A stretch of DNA of 64,000 nucleotides from Robertmurraya korlensis (GTDB taxonomy: Bacteria; Bacillota; Bacilli; Bacillales; Cytobacillaceae), in the NCBI RefSeq assembly GCF_023715225.1, contig NZ_JAMBNS010000010.1:62001-126000 (forward strand), written 5' to 3'. The first letter of the stretch is position 1; each line of letters opens with the position of its first letter. A program made the position numbers and the translations under genes. The notes below the pieces were generated by a model. That model had not been told where the DNA came from. It saw only the letters and a program-made list of their open reading frames with translations, and ran no database searches. This document shows positions 32,645 through 42,612 of this stretch, piece by piece.

Positions 32645-34840
32645 TTATTTTTCTCTCAAATACCAACTATAACTCTGAAAATCTCCCTTAAGCTCCACTG
32701 GAATACTCAAGCCTACATACATAAGTTCATCTCCACCAAACACTTGATCCGATCCAACCAACTGATATTGCTTGTTTGGATCGATTCCTGTTACCTTTAA
32801 AAATTTCAGCGGTGCCGCAGGTTCTGCTAAAACCGAGAAATAGAAAACGAGAGCTTCCGATTGGTCATCATTTGTAAATAACCATGCAGTTTCGTTTCCT
32901 TCGAACGGACTTAATAGGCGGTAAAACTGTCCGAATTGAACCAGTCCTCGGATCTCTTTGTATGTTTCCACCTGCTTTTTAACCACCTCTTTTTCACTTG
33001 CCGGCAGCTTGGTTAGGTCGAGTTCATATCCCAAGTTTCCTGACATCGCCACATCCCCTCTAATATCTAGCGAGGTGATTCGGTCTACTTGATGGTTCGG
33101 AACAGCCGATACATGGGACCCCATTGATACGATTGGATATACAAGACTCGTTCCATACTGAATTTTCAAGCGAGAAATGGCGTCTGTGTTGTCACTCGTC
33201 CATGTTTGTGGCATATAGTACAAGATACCAGGGTCATATCTGCCACCCCCACCGGAACAGCTCTCAAATAGCACCTCTGGGAAGGAAGAAGTAATCTTCT
33301 CCATCACCTGATACAACCCAAGCATGTATCGGTGGGCAGTCTCTCTTTGACGGTCCGGTGGAAGAAGTGCGGAGCCGATTTCGGTCATATGACGGTTCAT
33401 ATCCCATTTCACATAAGAGATAGGGGCGCTTGCTAGAATATCACATACCCTTTTCGTAATTTCCTCGCACACATCCTCCCTTGAAAAATCAAGGATTAAT
33501 TGATTTCTGCTTTCTGAATTCGGACGATTGGGTACATGCAGGCACCAATCTGGATGTTCGCGGTACAGGTCGCTATCCACAGAAATCATTTCAGGCTCGA
33601 ACCATACTCCGAACTGCATACCTAATGAATTTACTTCATTAGCTAGATGCCCTAATCCTTCAGGGAGCTTATTTTGATCAACAAACCAATCGCCTAATGA
33701 CGTTTTGTCATTGTCTCTTTTTCCAAACCAACCATCATCCAATACAAAAAGCTCGATTCCTAACTCACTTCCTGCTTTGGCAATATCTATAATCTTTTCT
33801 GCATTAAAGTCAAAATAGGTTGCTTCCCAGTTGTTTACTAAAATCGGACGTTCCTTATCTCTAAATGTTCCTCTTACTAGGCGTGTGCGATAAAGGTCAT
33901 GGAAAGTTCTAGACATCTCTCCTAAGCCTGAAGAGGAATACACCATAACAACTTCAGGCGCTTGAAACTCTTCCCCACCTTCAAGCTTCCAGTTGAAGTC
34001 GAATGGATTGATACCCATCGTTACTCGGGTGGTGCTAAACTGATCCACTTCTGCCTGAGCCAGGAAATTCCCACTGTATACGAAATTAAACGCGTACACT
34101 TCGCCTACATCTTCCGTTGTCCCTTTTCGTAACAAAGCGATAAACGGATTATGCTGATGAGAGCTTGCTCCTCTTGCACTTTCGATTGATTGAATGCCAT
34201 GACGAAGAGGTTGTCTGGCAATATGTCTTTCCTTCACATGGGCACCGTGGAGATGTAAGAAGTCAAAGTCTGCATCCATAAAATCAACGCTCATACTTAG
34301 TGCACTCAAGAGATTCATATGTTCTGAGCTCTCATTTTTAAACCTGACCGACCTTGTAATCACATTCAGCTGTTCAAAAACCGTATAACTCAGGATAACA
34401 GTCAGTCCTGCTACTCCATCCTTCATGGTGATTTCTAGAGTTTCCGCTTCATTTTCGTCCTCCACATAGGTAGCTGGCAGACCATCAAGCTTCTTTTTCC
34501 CTTTAAATATCTCATGCGAATCATAACGCAAATCCGAGACCGTCGACCCGTTTGGCAATTGAATTTGATAAGCAGGCTTTCTAAAATCTGTATTTCCGTA
34601 TTGCGGGTATTCTTGTGGCAGAGTATCTAATGAAAACGTACGATCCTCCTTTTGTTCATAGGGATTGCCTGAGAAACCACGGTCAACCTGTTGGATATAG
34701 TTCGAATAACGGTATGTCTTAATTCTCGTACCCCAGTACAAATGCAGCAAATAGCCACCTTTTGCGATTTGTATGACATAACTTGTATCTTTTGCCTGCA
34801 AATGAAAGAGGCTATCTTCCGAACGATATTGAATTCCCAT
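32645..34840 (-). CDS. GH36 alpha-galactosidase
   Basis: 731 residues, the size of Geobacillus AgaN/AgaA-type enzymes. Layout: N-terminal beta-sandwich, central barrel, C-terminal beta domain. Catalytic nucleophile Asp in YVKWDMNRH and acid/base Asp in WTSDNTDAISR; FVLDDGWFGKRDND and ESCSGGGGRYDPG complete the GH36 active site. No signal peptide, so it hydrolyses raffinose- or melibiose-type sugars in the cytoplasm after ABC uptake. Last gene of the LacI-SBP-permease-permease-GH36 cluster. Confidence 0.94.
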   Translation of the reverse strand: MGIQYRSEDSLFHLQAKDTSYVIQIAKGGYLLHLYWGTRIKTYRYSNYIQQVDRGFSGNPYEQKEDRTFSLDTLPQEYPQYGNTDFRKPAYQIQLPNGSTVSDLRYDSHEIFKGKKKLDGLPATYVEDENEAETLEITMKDGVAGLTVILSYTVFEQLNVITRSVRFKNESSEHMNLLSALSMSVDFMDADFDFLHLHGAHVKERHIARQPLRHGIQSIESARGASSHQHNPFIALLRKGTTEDVGEVYAFNFVYSGNFLAQAEVDQFSTTRVTMGINPFDFNWKLEGGEEFQAPEVVMVYSSSGLGEMSRTFHDLYRTRLVRGTFRDKERPILVNNWEATYFDFNAEKIIDIAKAGSELGIELFVLDDGWFGKRDNDKTSLGDWFVDQNKLPEGLGHLANEVNSLGMQFGVWFEPEMISVDSDLYREHPDWCLHVPNRPNSESRNQLILDFSREDVCEEITKRVCDILASAPISYVKWDMNRHMTEIGSALLPPDRQRETAHRYMLGLYQVMEKITSSFPEVLFESCSGGGGRYDPGILYYMPQTWTSDNTDAISRLKIQYGTSLVYPIVSMGSHVSAVPNHQVDRITSLDIRGDVAMSGNLGYELDLTKLPASEKEVVKKQVETYKEIRGLVQFGQFYRLLSPFEGNETAWLFTNDDQSEALVFYFSVLAEPAAPLKFLKVTGIDPNKQYQLVGSDQVFGGDELMYVGLSIPVELKGDFQSYSWYLREK

Positions 34841-34867
34841 GTTGAGTACAACTCCTAACTGAATAGT

Positions 34868-35686
34868 TTACTTGATCGCACCTTTTACCACTCCGCCAAT
34901 AATCCATCTTTGTGCAAATAAATATACGAGAACCATTGGAGCTAATGCTAATAAATAGGAAGCAAATGCCAAATTATAATCCGTTCCAAATTCCGTTTGG
35001 AACACGTACTGCACGAGTGGAAGTGTCGCGTCAGCTGAATCACTTAAAATAATTAATGGGAGCAAGAAATCATTCCAAGCCCATAGGCAGGTTAAAATTC
35101 CTACTGTTGCATTAATTGGTGTCAGTAATGGGAAAATTACCTTCCAGAACACTCCCCACGTACTGCATCCATCAACAATGGCCGCCTCTTCAAGCTCTTG
35201 TGGAATGGAACGAATATAGCCTACATAAATGAAGATATTCATGGCCATTCCGTATACGACATAAAGAAGAATCAAACCAGCCGGATTATTCAAACCTAAT
35301 GCAGATGTTTGTTTCACAACTGGCAGCATGATAATGGGAAACGGAATAAACAAAGCACTAACGAAATAGAAATAAAGAGTTTTAAACAGCTTACGATGCA
35401 TATTTCTAGCAATCGCATATGCAACCATGGAGTTTGATAGGATCGTGAACACTAATGTAAAAATCGTAATGACCGCACTATTTTTCAAGGCACTAAAGAA
35501 GTTCGTCGCTTCGATTGCTCTCGTGAAATTTTCCCAGTGCAAGTTAAATGGGAAAGACAAGGCTGACTGTGCCAGCTCTTGAGGATTTTTCAGCGCAATG
35601 GAAATAGCCATGTACAACGGAAAAAGGATGAGTATGGAACCTAAGGCGATGAGAATCGTAACCGGCCAATTTGTTCTTTTTTCCAT
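34868..35686 (-). CDS. msmG: ABC sugar permease, MsmG type
   Basis: 272 residues, six membrane helices. The EAA loop is EELEEAAIVDGCSTWGVFWK followed by VIFPLLTP, which docks to the ATPase. MalG/MsmG subfamily (CUT1) for oligosaccharides. The ATG at 35686 shares a base with the stop of the upstream permease (TGATG). No ATPase gene is present, so a shared MsmX-type ATPase elsewhere is expected. Confidence 0.9.
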   Translation of the reverse strand: MEKRTNWPVTILIALGSILILFPLYMAISIALKNPQELAQSALSFPFNLHWENFTRAIEATNFFSALKNSAVITIFTLVFTILSNSMVAYAIARNMHRKLFKTLYFYFVSALFIPFPIIMLPVVKQTSALGLNNPAGLILLYVVYGMAMNIFIYVGYIRSIPQELEEAAIVDGCSTWGVFWKVIFPLLTPINATVGILTCLWAWNDFLLPLIILSDSADATLPLVQYVFQTEFGTDYNLAFASYLLALAPMVLVYLFAQRWIIGGVVKGAIK

Positions 35687-36624
35687 CACATATCCATCTC
35701 CCTTTTTTGTAGTATCTTTAACTGAAACACTGAGATTAGCATAATCACAATAAAGTAAATCACCGCATTCGCAGACTGGAAGGCAAACTCTCCTCCACTA
35801 AACCCACCTGTGTAGATTAATAAAGAGATCGACGTAGTCGAGTTCCCCGGACCTCCTCCGGTCATCGCTACAATCTGATCGAATACCATTAAGGAATTCT
35901 TCATCGATAACACCATGTTAATCGTGAAAAACGGAGCAATCATGGGGAAGGTCACCTTCCAGAATTGTTGCCATTTATTTGCTCCATCCAGACTAGAAGC
36001 TTCATAAAGCTCGGAAGGAACCGTTTGTAATCCTGATAGGTATAAAATGATATTAAATGCACAAGCCTGCCATACAAACACAAGTAAAATTCCAATCCAG
36101 GCAAAGTCTGCGCTACCAAGAATATTGGTTGTTAAAAACTCAATTTTGTATTCTTCACCTAGATCAGGAAGGATATTGGTGAAAAAGAAGTTAAAGATAA
36201 AGCCGACGATCAATACACTTAATACATTCGGTAAAAAATAAACGGCTCTAAAAAAGTTTCGTCCCTTAATTTTCGAGTTTAATCCGATGGCAACTGCCAA
36301 ACTAATGATATTGACAAGAATGGCAGCAAAAATAGCGAACTTAAAGGTGAAAAGATAGGAATCAAGTACGGTTACATCTTTAAATAGATTGATATAGTTC
36401 TTCAATCCAACAAAATCATAATCTAAGCTGATTCCATTCCAATTTGTAAAAGAATAATAAATTCCTTGTAGAGCCGGGAATGTGTGAAATGCTGCAAATA
36501 GAATAACGGCTGGTAATACCATGAAGTAATAGGCCATTTCTCTAGACTTCATTTTTCGCTTTGTTTTACTAGCAACCTTAGGAGAAATATTCTGCGCTTG
36601 AATAGCAGGGTTGTCTTCTTTCAT
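35686..36624 (-). CDS. msmF: ABC sugar permease, MsmF type
   Basis: 312 residues, six core membrane helices after a basic N-terminus (KTKRKMKSREMAYYFMVLPA). EAA loop: SELYEASSLDGANKWQQFWK then VTFPMIAP. CUT1 oligosaccharide permease partner of MsmG; ends with QLKILQKREMDM. It lies 63 nt after the binding-protein gene. Confidence 0.9.
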   Translation of the reverse strand: MKEDNPAIQAQNISPKVASKTKRKMKSREMAYYFMVLPAVILFAAFHTFPALQGIYYSFTNWNGISLDYDFVGLKNYINLFKDVTVLDSYLFTFKFAIFAAILVNIISLAVAIGLNSKIKGRNFFRAVYFLPNVLSVLIVGFIFNFFFTNILPDLGEEYKIEFLTTNILGSADFAWIGILLVFVWQACAFNIILYLSGLQTVPSELYEASSLDGANKWQQFWKVTFPMIAPFFTINMVLSMKNSLMVFDQIVAMTGGGPGNSTTSISLLIYTGGFSGGEFAFQSANAVIYFIVIMLISVFQLKILQKREMDM

Positions 36625-36687
36625 CAGTTTTTCACTCCCTATGTAAGGAAAAAGAAATTGGGAATCCCAATTTCTCCTCCTAAAAAT

Positions 36688-37920
36688 TTATTTACGATCC
36701 TGTACTTTTTCCCAGTCTTTCTGCAGTTTTTCAAGGAACGCGTCCACATCTTTCTCAAGTACTAACGTTTGTAGCGTTTTCTCTGGGGCCACTCCTGTAG
36801 GAATATAGTGGTCAGGGAAATCCGTTAGAGCACCCTTCTCAAAGCTAGCTTTTAGATCTGCAACAGATGGGTCATCCTGTGTAATCCCGTTTAGAGCAGA
36901 AAACGAGTTTTGTTCTTGAATATACTGCTTCGCATTTTCTTCTTCTAATAGGAATTCAATGAACTTTTTCGCTTCTTCAGGATGTTTAGATGATGCCGCT
37001 AAGCCTAAGATTAAGTCCACACCAGAAATTACTTTCACTTCGTCCGCATGGTTGGTCGCAGGGAAAGGAAATACTCCTAGCTCAAGATCAGGGTTGGCTT
37101 TTTTGATTTCAGGAATCGCCCACACCCCTTGTAAGTACATGGCTGCCTCTCCGTTAGCAAAGGCGGTGTTTCCATCATTGTAGCCAACACCCTGTTGATT
37201 TTTATGACCATATTCCGTTAATTGAACCATCTTTTCTGCCGCTTCTTTGTATCTTTTTCCCGCAAGAATATTGCCCTTATTTAATTCTGAGTAGAAATCA
37301 TCACCCTGAGTATTCGCAACTAGTGCATTAAATGAAGGCAAGGTTGTCCATGCATCCTTATATGTATGGAAGAAAGGAGTTTTTCCTGCTGCTTTAATAC
37401 TTTCAGAAACCTCAATGAACTCATCCCATGTTTTCGGAATCTCTAGACCAAGCTCTGTGAAAACAGCTTTATTGTAAATAACGCCTACCGCATTCGTGGC
37501 AAATGGAATGGCATACACTTCCTCAAGGCCAGACACATCTTTTAGCATCTGTACGTACGCAGGCTGAACCTTTTCCAGACTTTTATCATCAGAGATATCG
37601 GCAAAAACTCCAGCTTCGGAAAGATCCTTATAAGTCATATCCCCACCAACGCCGATAATATCCGGTATATCACTCTTTGAAACTCTTGTTCTTAAAACAG
37701 TGGATGGCTCAGGCGGGCTCGCTTGCTCCACATCGATATTTGGATTTTCTTTTTCAAATTTAGCTATCAGCTTATCAATGGTTTCCATACCTTCTCGCTT
37801 ATGATGGAAAAACTCAATCTTTACTTTGCCGTCAGAAGAATCCTCTTCCCCTCCACCACAACCAGCTAGAAGAGATAGTGATAATACACCAGCAGAAAGA
37901 ATGGCAATTGTCTTTTTCAT
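36688..37920 (-). CDS. msmE: Sugar-binding lipoprotein, MsmE type
   Basis: 410 residues. Lipobox LSLLAGCGGG. Family 1 extracellular solute-binding fold: VKIEFFHHKREGMETIDKLI, FATNAVGVIYNKAVF, MYLQGVWAIPEIKKANPD. It should capture alpha-galactosides (raffinose, melibiose, stachyose) for the MsmFG permease, a specificity inferred from the GH36 partner. RBS GGGGGA before the ATG. Confidence 0.9.
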   Translation of the reverse strand: MKKTIAILSAGVLSLSLLAGCGGGEEDSSDGKVKIEFFHHKREGMETIDKLIAKFEKENPNIDVEQASPPEPSTVLRTRVSKSDIPDIIGVGGDMTYKDLSEAGVFADISDDKSLEKVQPAYVQMLKDVSGLEEVYAIPFATNAVGVIYNKAVFTELGLEIPKTWDEFIEVSESIKAAGKTPFFHTYKDAWTTLPSFNALVANTQGDDFYSELNKGNILAGKRYKEAAEKMVQLTEYGHKNQQGVGYNDGNTAFANGEAAMYLQGVWAIPEIKKANPDLELGVFPFPATNHADEVKVISGVDLILGLAASSKHPEEAKKFIEFLLEEENAKQYIQEQNSFSALNGITQDDPSVADLKASFEKGALTDFPDHYIPTGVAPEKTLQTLVLEKDVDAFLEKLQKDWEKVQDRK

Positions 37921-37968
37921 GAAAAAAATCCCCCTATAATCAATTTTTATTAGGAACCAACATCATGT

Positions 37969-39018
<1,050 letters not shown>

Positions 39019-39024
39019 TTATTA

Positions 39025-39037
39025 AGTAAACTTTACT
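39025..39037 (-). promoter_or_regulatory. Short palindrome before the LacI gene
   Basis: AGTAAA-C-TTTACT, a perfect inverted repeat between the -10 box and the start codon; candidate autoregulatory operator. Confidence 0.5.
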
Positions 39038-39052
39038 AAACTTCTTGTTATG

Positions 39053-39081
39053 AATATATCAATAAAAGCGGTTACAATCAA
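39053..39081 (-). promoter_or_regulatory. Promoter of the alpha-galactoside operon with cre-like box
   Basis: On the minus strand TTGATT (39076-39081), 17-bp spacer, TATATT (39053-39058). The spacer holds TGTAACCGCTTTTA (39063-39076), 13 of 14 matches to the cre consensus, so CcpA would block the promoter. Confidence 0.75.
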
Positions 39082-39177
39082 TAGTTTTTTATAAAAAAGT
39101 TGGGTATTTATCATAAAATGTAGTAAACAGCTAGTAATTTAACCTGTTATTTTAGTTACGTTAACTAGTTATACACA

Positions 39178-39206
39178 TAAAAATAAGATCTCCCAATGGA
39201 AGATCT
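39178..39206 (-). terminator. Terminator after the MFS gene
   Basis: On the minus strand AGATCTTCC...GGGAGATCT followed by TATTTTTATG. Confidence 0.82.
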
Positions 39207-39217
39207 CTTTTTGTTTA

Positions 39218-40528
39218 CTAAAAACCTACCTTTTGATTAAGCTGTTTCTCCACAACAGGCTTCTTTAGCGACCACATCACCACTGGTATAAGTAGTAATG
39301 AAAGAACTCCTCCCGCAATAGAAAGTGCGGCGTAGCTTGAATACGCAACGACTACCCCAGAAAGCACTCCACCTGATGCACCTGATAATGCAACAAGAAC
39401 ATCGATGGTTCCTTGTGTCTTCGCACGGGTGGCAAGACTTGTTGCATCCACTAAAATCGTCGTCCCACTAATCAAACCGATATTCCAACCGAGTCCCAAA
39501 AGAATAAGAGCGACCGTTAGAACCACCATGCTATCCGTCGGAGCGAACGCCGCCGTAAACCCTGCAGCAAGTAAAATGCTCCCGGCTGCAATTGCCATGG
39601 AGGTCCGCCCTACCTTATCAACAAGCATACCCGTTAGAAGAGATGGAAGGTACATGGCACCGATATGAAAGCCGATAACCATCCCTACTTCTTGTAAGCC
39701 ATGGCCATGATGCCCCATATGAATGGGAGTCATCGTCATAATCGCTACCATGACTATTTGAGTGAGCACCATGATGGTTGCAGCGGCAATAATTCCTTTT
39801 TTATTAATGGCTGTTGTGGCAGTCTCACTCTTAAGGTGATGGTTTTGACTCTCTCTCTTAGCAATCGCTTTTGCTACAATAAGAGGATCGTGACGTAGAA
39901 ACATAAGAATCATGAGCCCTGCTAAGATGAAGGCCGCCGCACCTAATAGGAAGGGACCAGCTAGTGTTGGTACACCGATGGATGCAGCAAACTCTCCCAT
40001 AGGACCAACCAAGTTCGGTCCCGCAACCGCTCCAAAGGTCGTGGACACTAGCGCAATACTAATAGCTGTTGCTCGCTGTTTCGCATTGGCTAAATCCGTA
40101 CCCGCATAGCGGGCCTGTAAATTCGTTGCCGTTCCTGCCCCATAGATTAATAGGGAAGCAAAAAGGAGGAGAATATTGCTAGTAACCGCTGCCAGGACCA
40201 CACCGATTGCTCCAAGTCCTCCCGCTAAAAATCCGGCTGCTAAACCAAAGCGGCGTCCATATTGGTCAGAAAGATAACCAACTATCAAGGCCGAACCCGC
40301 AGACCCTAATGTCAGCAATGCGACCGGCAGACCCGAGAAACTATCCGTCCCAAGCATATCCTTGGCAAGAAGCGCCCCCACGGTGATGCCCGACGCAAGC
40401 CCTGCCCCTCCAAAAATTTGAGATAACACAACGATAAGAAGCGTTCGTTTATATAACGCTTGTTGCTTTTCTGTGGAGTCGAGGTATGGCTGCACCCAGG
40501 ATGGATGGTTTTCAGTTTTAGTTGACAT
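39218..40528 (-). CDS. MFS transporter (12 TM)
   Basis: 436 residues from ATG 40528 (GGGAGAAAGGGG upstream). Twelve membrane helices; MFS motif A in GYLSDQYGRRFGLAAGFLAG. A central loop carries a His-rich MTPIHMGHHGHGLQEVGM. The nearest look-alikes are drug or metabolite exporters, but no substrate can be named. A TATACC/GGTATA palindrome sits in its upstream region. Confidence 0.82.
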   Translation of the reverse strand: MSTKTENHPSWVQPYLDSTEKQQALYKRTLLIVVLSQIFGGAGLASGITVGALLAKDMLGTDSFSGLPVALLTLGSAGSALIVGYLSDQYGRRFGLAAGFLAGGLGAIGVVLAAVTSNILLLFASLLIYGAGTATNLQARYAGTDLANAKQRATAISIALVSTTFGAVAGPNLVGPMGEFAASIGVPTLAGPFLLGAAAFILAGLMILMFLRHDPLIVAKAIAKRESQNHHLKSETATTAINKKGIIAAATIMVLTQIVMVAIMTMTPIHMGHHGHGLQEVGMVIGFHIGAMYLPSLLTGMLVDKVGRTSMAIAAGSILLAAGFTAAFAPTDSMVVLTVALILLGLGWNIGLISGTTILVDATSLATRAKTQGTIDVLVALSGASGGVLSGVVVAYSSYAALSIAGGVLSLLLIPVVMWSLKKPVVEKQLNQKVGF

Positions 40529-40569
40529 ATTTTCTAATCCCCTTTCTCCCAATGTTCTGGTTCCATTAT

Positions 40570-40587
40570 TATACCACTGTGGGTATA
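40570..40587 (-). promoter_or_regulatory. Palindrome upstream of the MFS gene
   Basis: TATACC-ACTGTG-GGTATA, followed 15 bp further on by a partial copy (AGTACCACTATTA). A probable operator for an unidentified regulator; no regulator gene is adjacent. Confidence 0.5.
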
Positions 40588-40670
40588 CACGGTCATAGTA
40601 CCACTATTATATAAGACTACCATAACATACAAAATATGTATTTTTAGAGAAAGGAATTTCTTTTCACATT

Positions 40671-40699
40671 AAAAAACGGCTGTTTACGAAACAGCCGTT
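40671..40699 (-). terminator. Terminator after the Gly/Tyr/Pro-rich gene
   Basis: AACGGCTGTTT and AAACAGCCGTT pair, followed on the minus strand by TTTTTT. Confidence 0.9.
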
Positions 40700-40720
40700 A
40701 CTCCGATAACATTTACTTTA

Positions 40721-40957
40721 TTAATAATAAGGATAAGGATAAGGCGGATAATATGGGTAAGGGTATGGATAAGGATAAGGGTATGGATAGGCATATCCAT
40801 AGCCAGGACCTGGAGTTAGTAATGCACCAGCAGCTAAACCTCCTAAGAACCCTAGACCAAAACCTCCAAATCCAGGACGACCGAAACCTGGTCTACCAAA
40901 TCCAAACCCTGGTCTGCCGAAACCAAATCCAGGACGAATTCTTACATCATTATTCAA
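40721..40957 (-). CDS. Low-complexity Gly/Phe and Tyr/Pro repeat protein
   Basis: 78 residues from TTG 40957 (AGGAGG, 7-nt spacing). The N-terminal half repeats RPGFGFG and RPGFG, a short hydrophobic middle (LGFLGGLAAGALL) follows, and the C-terminal third is a run of YPYP ending PYY. The DNA is a minisatellite that may vary in copy number. Such proteins occur in spore coats or at cell surfaces; I cannot assign one. RBS and terminator support expression. Confidence 0.75.
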   Translation of the reverse strand: MNNDVRIRPGFGFGRPGFGFGRPGFGRPGFGGFGLGFLGGLAAGALLTPGPGYGYAYPYPYPYPYPYPYYPPYPYPYY

Positions 40958-41123
40958 GGTAATTCCTCCTCTATTGTAATGTAAATACAATAAAAGGATA
41001 TGCGACGCCAGCCTATTCGGTATGGGTGAACGCCTTTATGAAGAAGATTTTGTTAGATCTGGATCTACAACAGAAAAGCTGACTCATCATAATTTAGGTG
41101 ATTACGTTTTGAATGGTATTAAA

Positions 41124-41276
41124 GAAATAAGCGGAGATTTTCCGGCTATTCAGAGCAAAACCACGTATTTTTACGTTTTTCGAGCCAATAGGCGGAATTT
41201 CTCCGTCTATTTAAGCATTTTTTAATGATAATTTCTAATTAAGCGGAATTTCTCCGTCTATTTTCAGATAGGGTGC
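41124..41276. repeat. Palindromic repeat element, copy A (three units)
   Basis: Three units of the imperfect palindrome AATAAGCGGAGA-TTTTCCGGCTATT (units near 41127, 41188, 41240). The spacer and last two units match copy B at 42376-42519 closely. The right end (CAG-N3-GGGTGC) overlaps the last ~11 nt of the nuclease-like gene. Confidence 0.8.
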
Positions 41277-41926
41277 TTAACCTGATCTCCCACCCGATAA
41301 GAGCGAACCCTCTTAGTCCCAGATGCGGGAATCAGCATTTTTTTATCGACCAGTTGAGAAAGTATTCTTTTTACCGTCTTGTCACTTAGCTTTAAGTATT
41401 CCCCAACTTCTTTAGGGGAAATGAGTTCTCCTTTTCGAATCGCTAGCCGAAGTACTTCCTTTTCGAGAAAGGACAGAGATGACTGGTCTAGTTCATCACC
41501 CAGCAATCGGCCAATTACTTGCTGAACAATCTGTTGGCATCGACGGGGCTGCTCATTTACTTGGTCATAGGAAAAGCGGATGACAGTCCATCCATCAATC
41601 ACCAGCTGGTTTTGACGTTCCAGGTTGTCAGAAAATTGCCATCTACTTATGCTCTTTAGGTGAGGGCCATACCCGTCGACTTCCAGGCAAATCCGGATGG
41701 CGGGACGAATATAAGCAAAATCCAAATACCTTTTGCCATCCTTGAAATCATCCACTTCATATTCTGGATGAAGATACTTGAAATGGTGATATAAAGGCCA
41801 CCACACTTGCTTCAAAAACAACATTTCAGCCTGATTGTGACCTTCTTGTAAGCGCCGCAACCGTTCACCGTTTCTTGCTTGCAAGTGAACATTCAAAAAG
41901 GCCTGGTATTCTTCTTCAAATCCCAT
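41264..41926 (-). CDS. Nuclease-fold (DUF559-like) protein with C-terminal winged helix
   Basis: 220 residues. Residues ~70-140 have the DUF559/VSR-like PD-(D/E)xK pattern: KRYLDFAYIRP (Asp), ICLEVDGYG (ExD), then RQNQLVIDGWTVIRFSYDQV. The C-terminal ~65 residues (LISPKEVGEYLKLSDKTVKR, ILSQLVDKKML) form a winged helix. Whether it cleaves DNA or only binds it is unknown. RBS AGGAGGAGGG is strong. It is flanked by direct copies A and B of the palindromic repeat, and copy A overlaps its stop codon. Confidence 0.75.
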   Translation of the reverse strand: MGFEEEYQAFLNVHLQARNGERLRRLQEGHNQAEMLFLKQVWWPLYHHFKYLHPEYEVDDFKDGKRYLDFAYIRPAIRICLEVDGYGPHLKSISRWQFSDNLERQNQLVIDGWTVIRFSYDQVNEQPRRCQQIVQQVIGRLLGDELDQSSLSFLEKEVLRLAIRKGELISPKEVGEYLKLSDKTVKRILSQLVDKKMLIPASGTKRVRSYRVGDQVKHPI

Positions 41927-42312
41927 AGCTTCCCTCCTCCTATCTAATGGTCATATCTTTTTAAACTGATGTAGAACATCCACAACATGGGCATTTAATA
42001 ATCGGTGCTACGAAAGAATTATTCAATTGAACTTCAGACAGTTATTAACAATAATGCTTGTTAATGCAAGTGAAAAAGAGATTTAATGTGACTTGAATGG
42101 GAGAATTGTAAACAACAAATAAAGACTTGCGGAGTAGCTAAGAAAGAATAACTTGGGGATAGAACTATTTTTAGATTAATAGAATTCTTACATTTGTCAA
42201 TCCTTTTTTTACTTCCTACAATACGAGAGGCATTCAGCATGCAATAAAATGAGGTTATCTTGGATTTTTGTAGATTTTAAATAAATTTCTTGTCCTTAAT
42301 CGAGTGACCAGC
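41927..42312. other. Gene-free stretch upstream of the nuclease-like gene
   Basis: About 385 bp without a credible ORF, RNA fold or repeat. It must hold the promoter of the minus-strand nuclease-like gene, but I cannot identify it confidently. Confidence 0.4.
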
Positions 42313-42519
42313 AAAAATAAGCGGAGAATTTCCGGTTAGATGCAGAATGGAGCCTCGTTTTGGGGTAAATAAGCGGAGGTTTTCCCATTAATTAAAGCAA
42401 AATCGCCTATTTTCGAAGTTTTCAAGACAATAGACGGAATCTTTCCGTTTATTTAAGCGTTTTTTCATAATAATTTCTAATTAAGCGGAATTTCTCCGTC
42501 TATTTATCAGCGCGGGTGC
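42313..42519. repeat. Palindromic repeat element, copy B (four units)
   Basis: Four GCGGA...TCCG-type palindromes near 42318, 42373, 42450 and 42482. It is the most complete copy in this orientation. The last ~145 bp match copy A, and the first unit plus spacer (TTAGATGCAGA...) match the inverted copy C. Confidence 0.8.
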
Positions 42520-42546
42520 CGCCAACCCGATAAGTTTAGAAACGTT

Positions 42547-42591
42547 AATAAATAAAGAAAAGACGTATGACAAATCCCATACATCTTTTCT
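42547..42591 (-). terminator. Terminator after dctP
   Basis: AGAAAAGACGTATG and CATACATCTTTTCT pair (one mismatch), with T-rich sequence downstream on the minus strand. Confidence 0.75.
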
Positions 42592-42612
42592 GAAGAAAGC
42601 ACCCGAAAATAC

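Noticed and set aside
40753-40962. Plus-strand ORF antisense to the Gly/Tyr/Pro-rich gene
   Set aside because: It is a shadow of the minisatellite; the minus-strand frame has the RBS and terminator.
41022-41225. Plus-strand ORF of 67 codons
   Set aside because: It runs through repeat copy A, has no RBS, and the protein has no recognisable feature.
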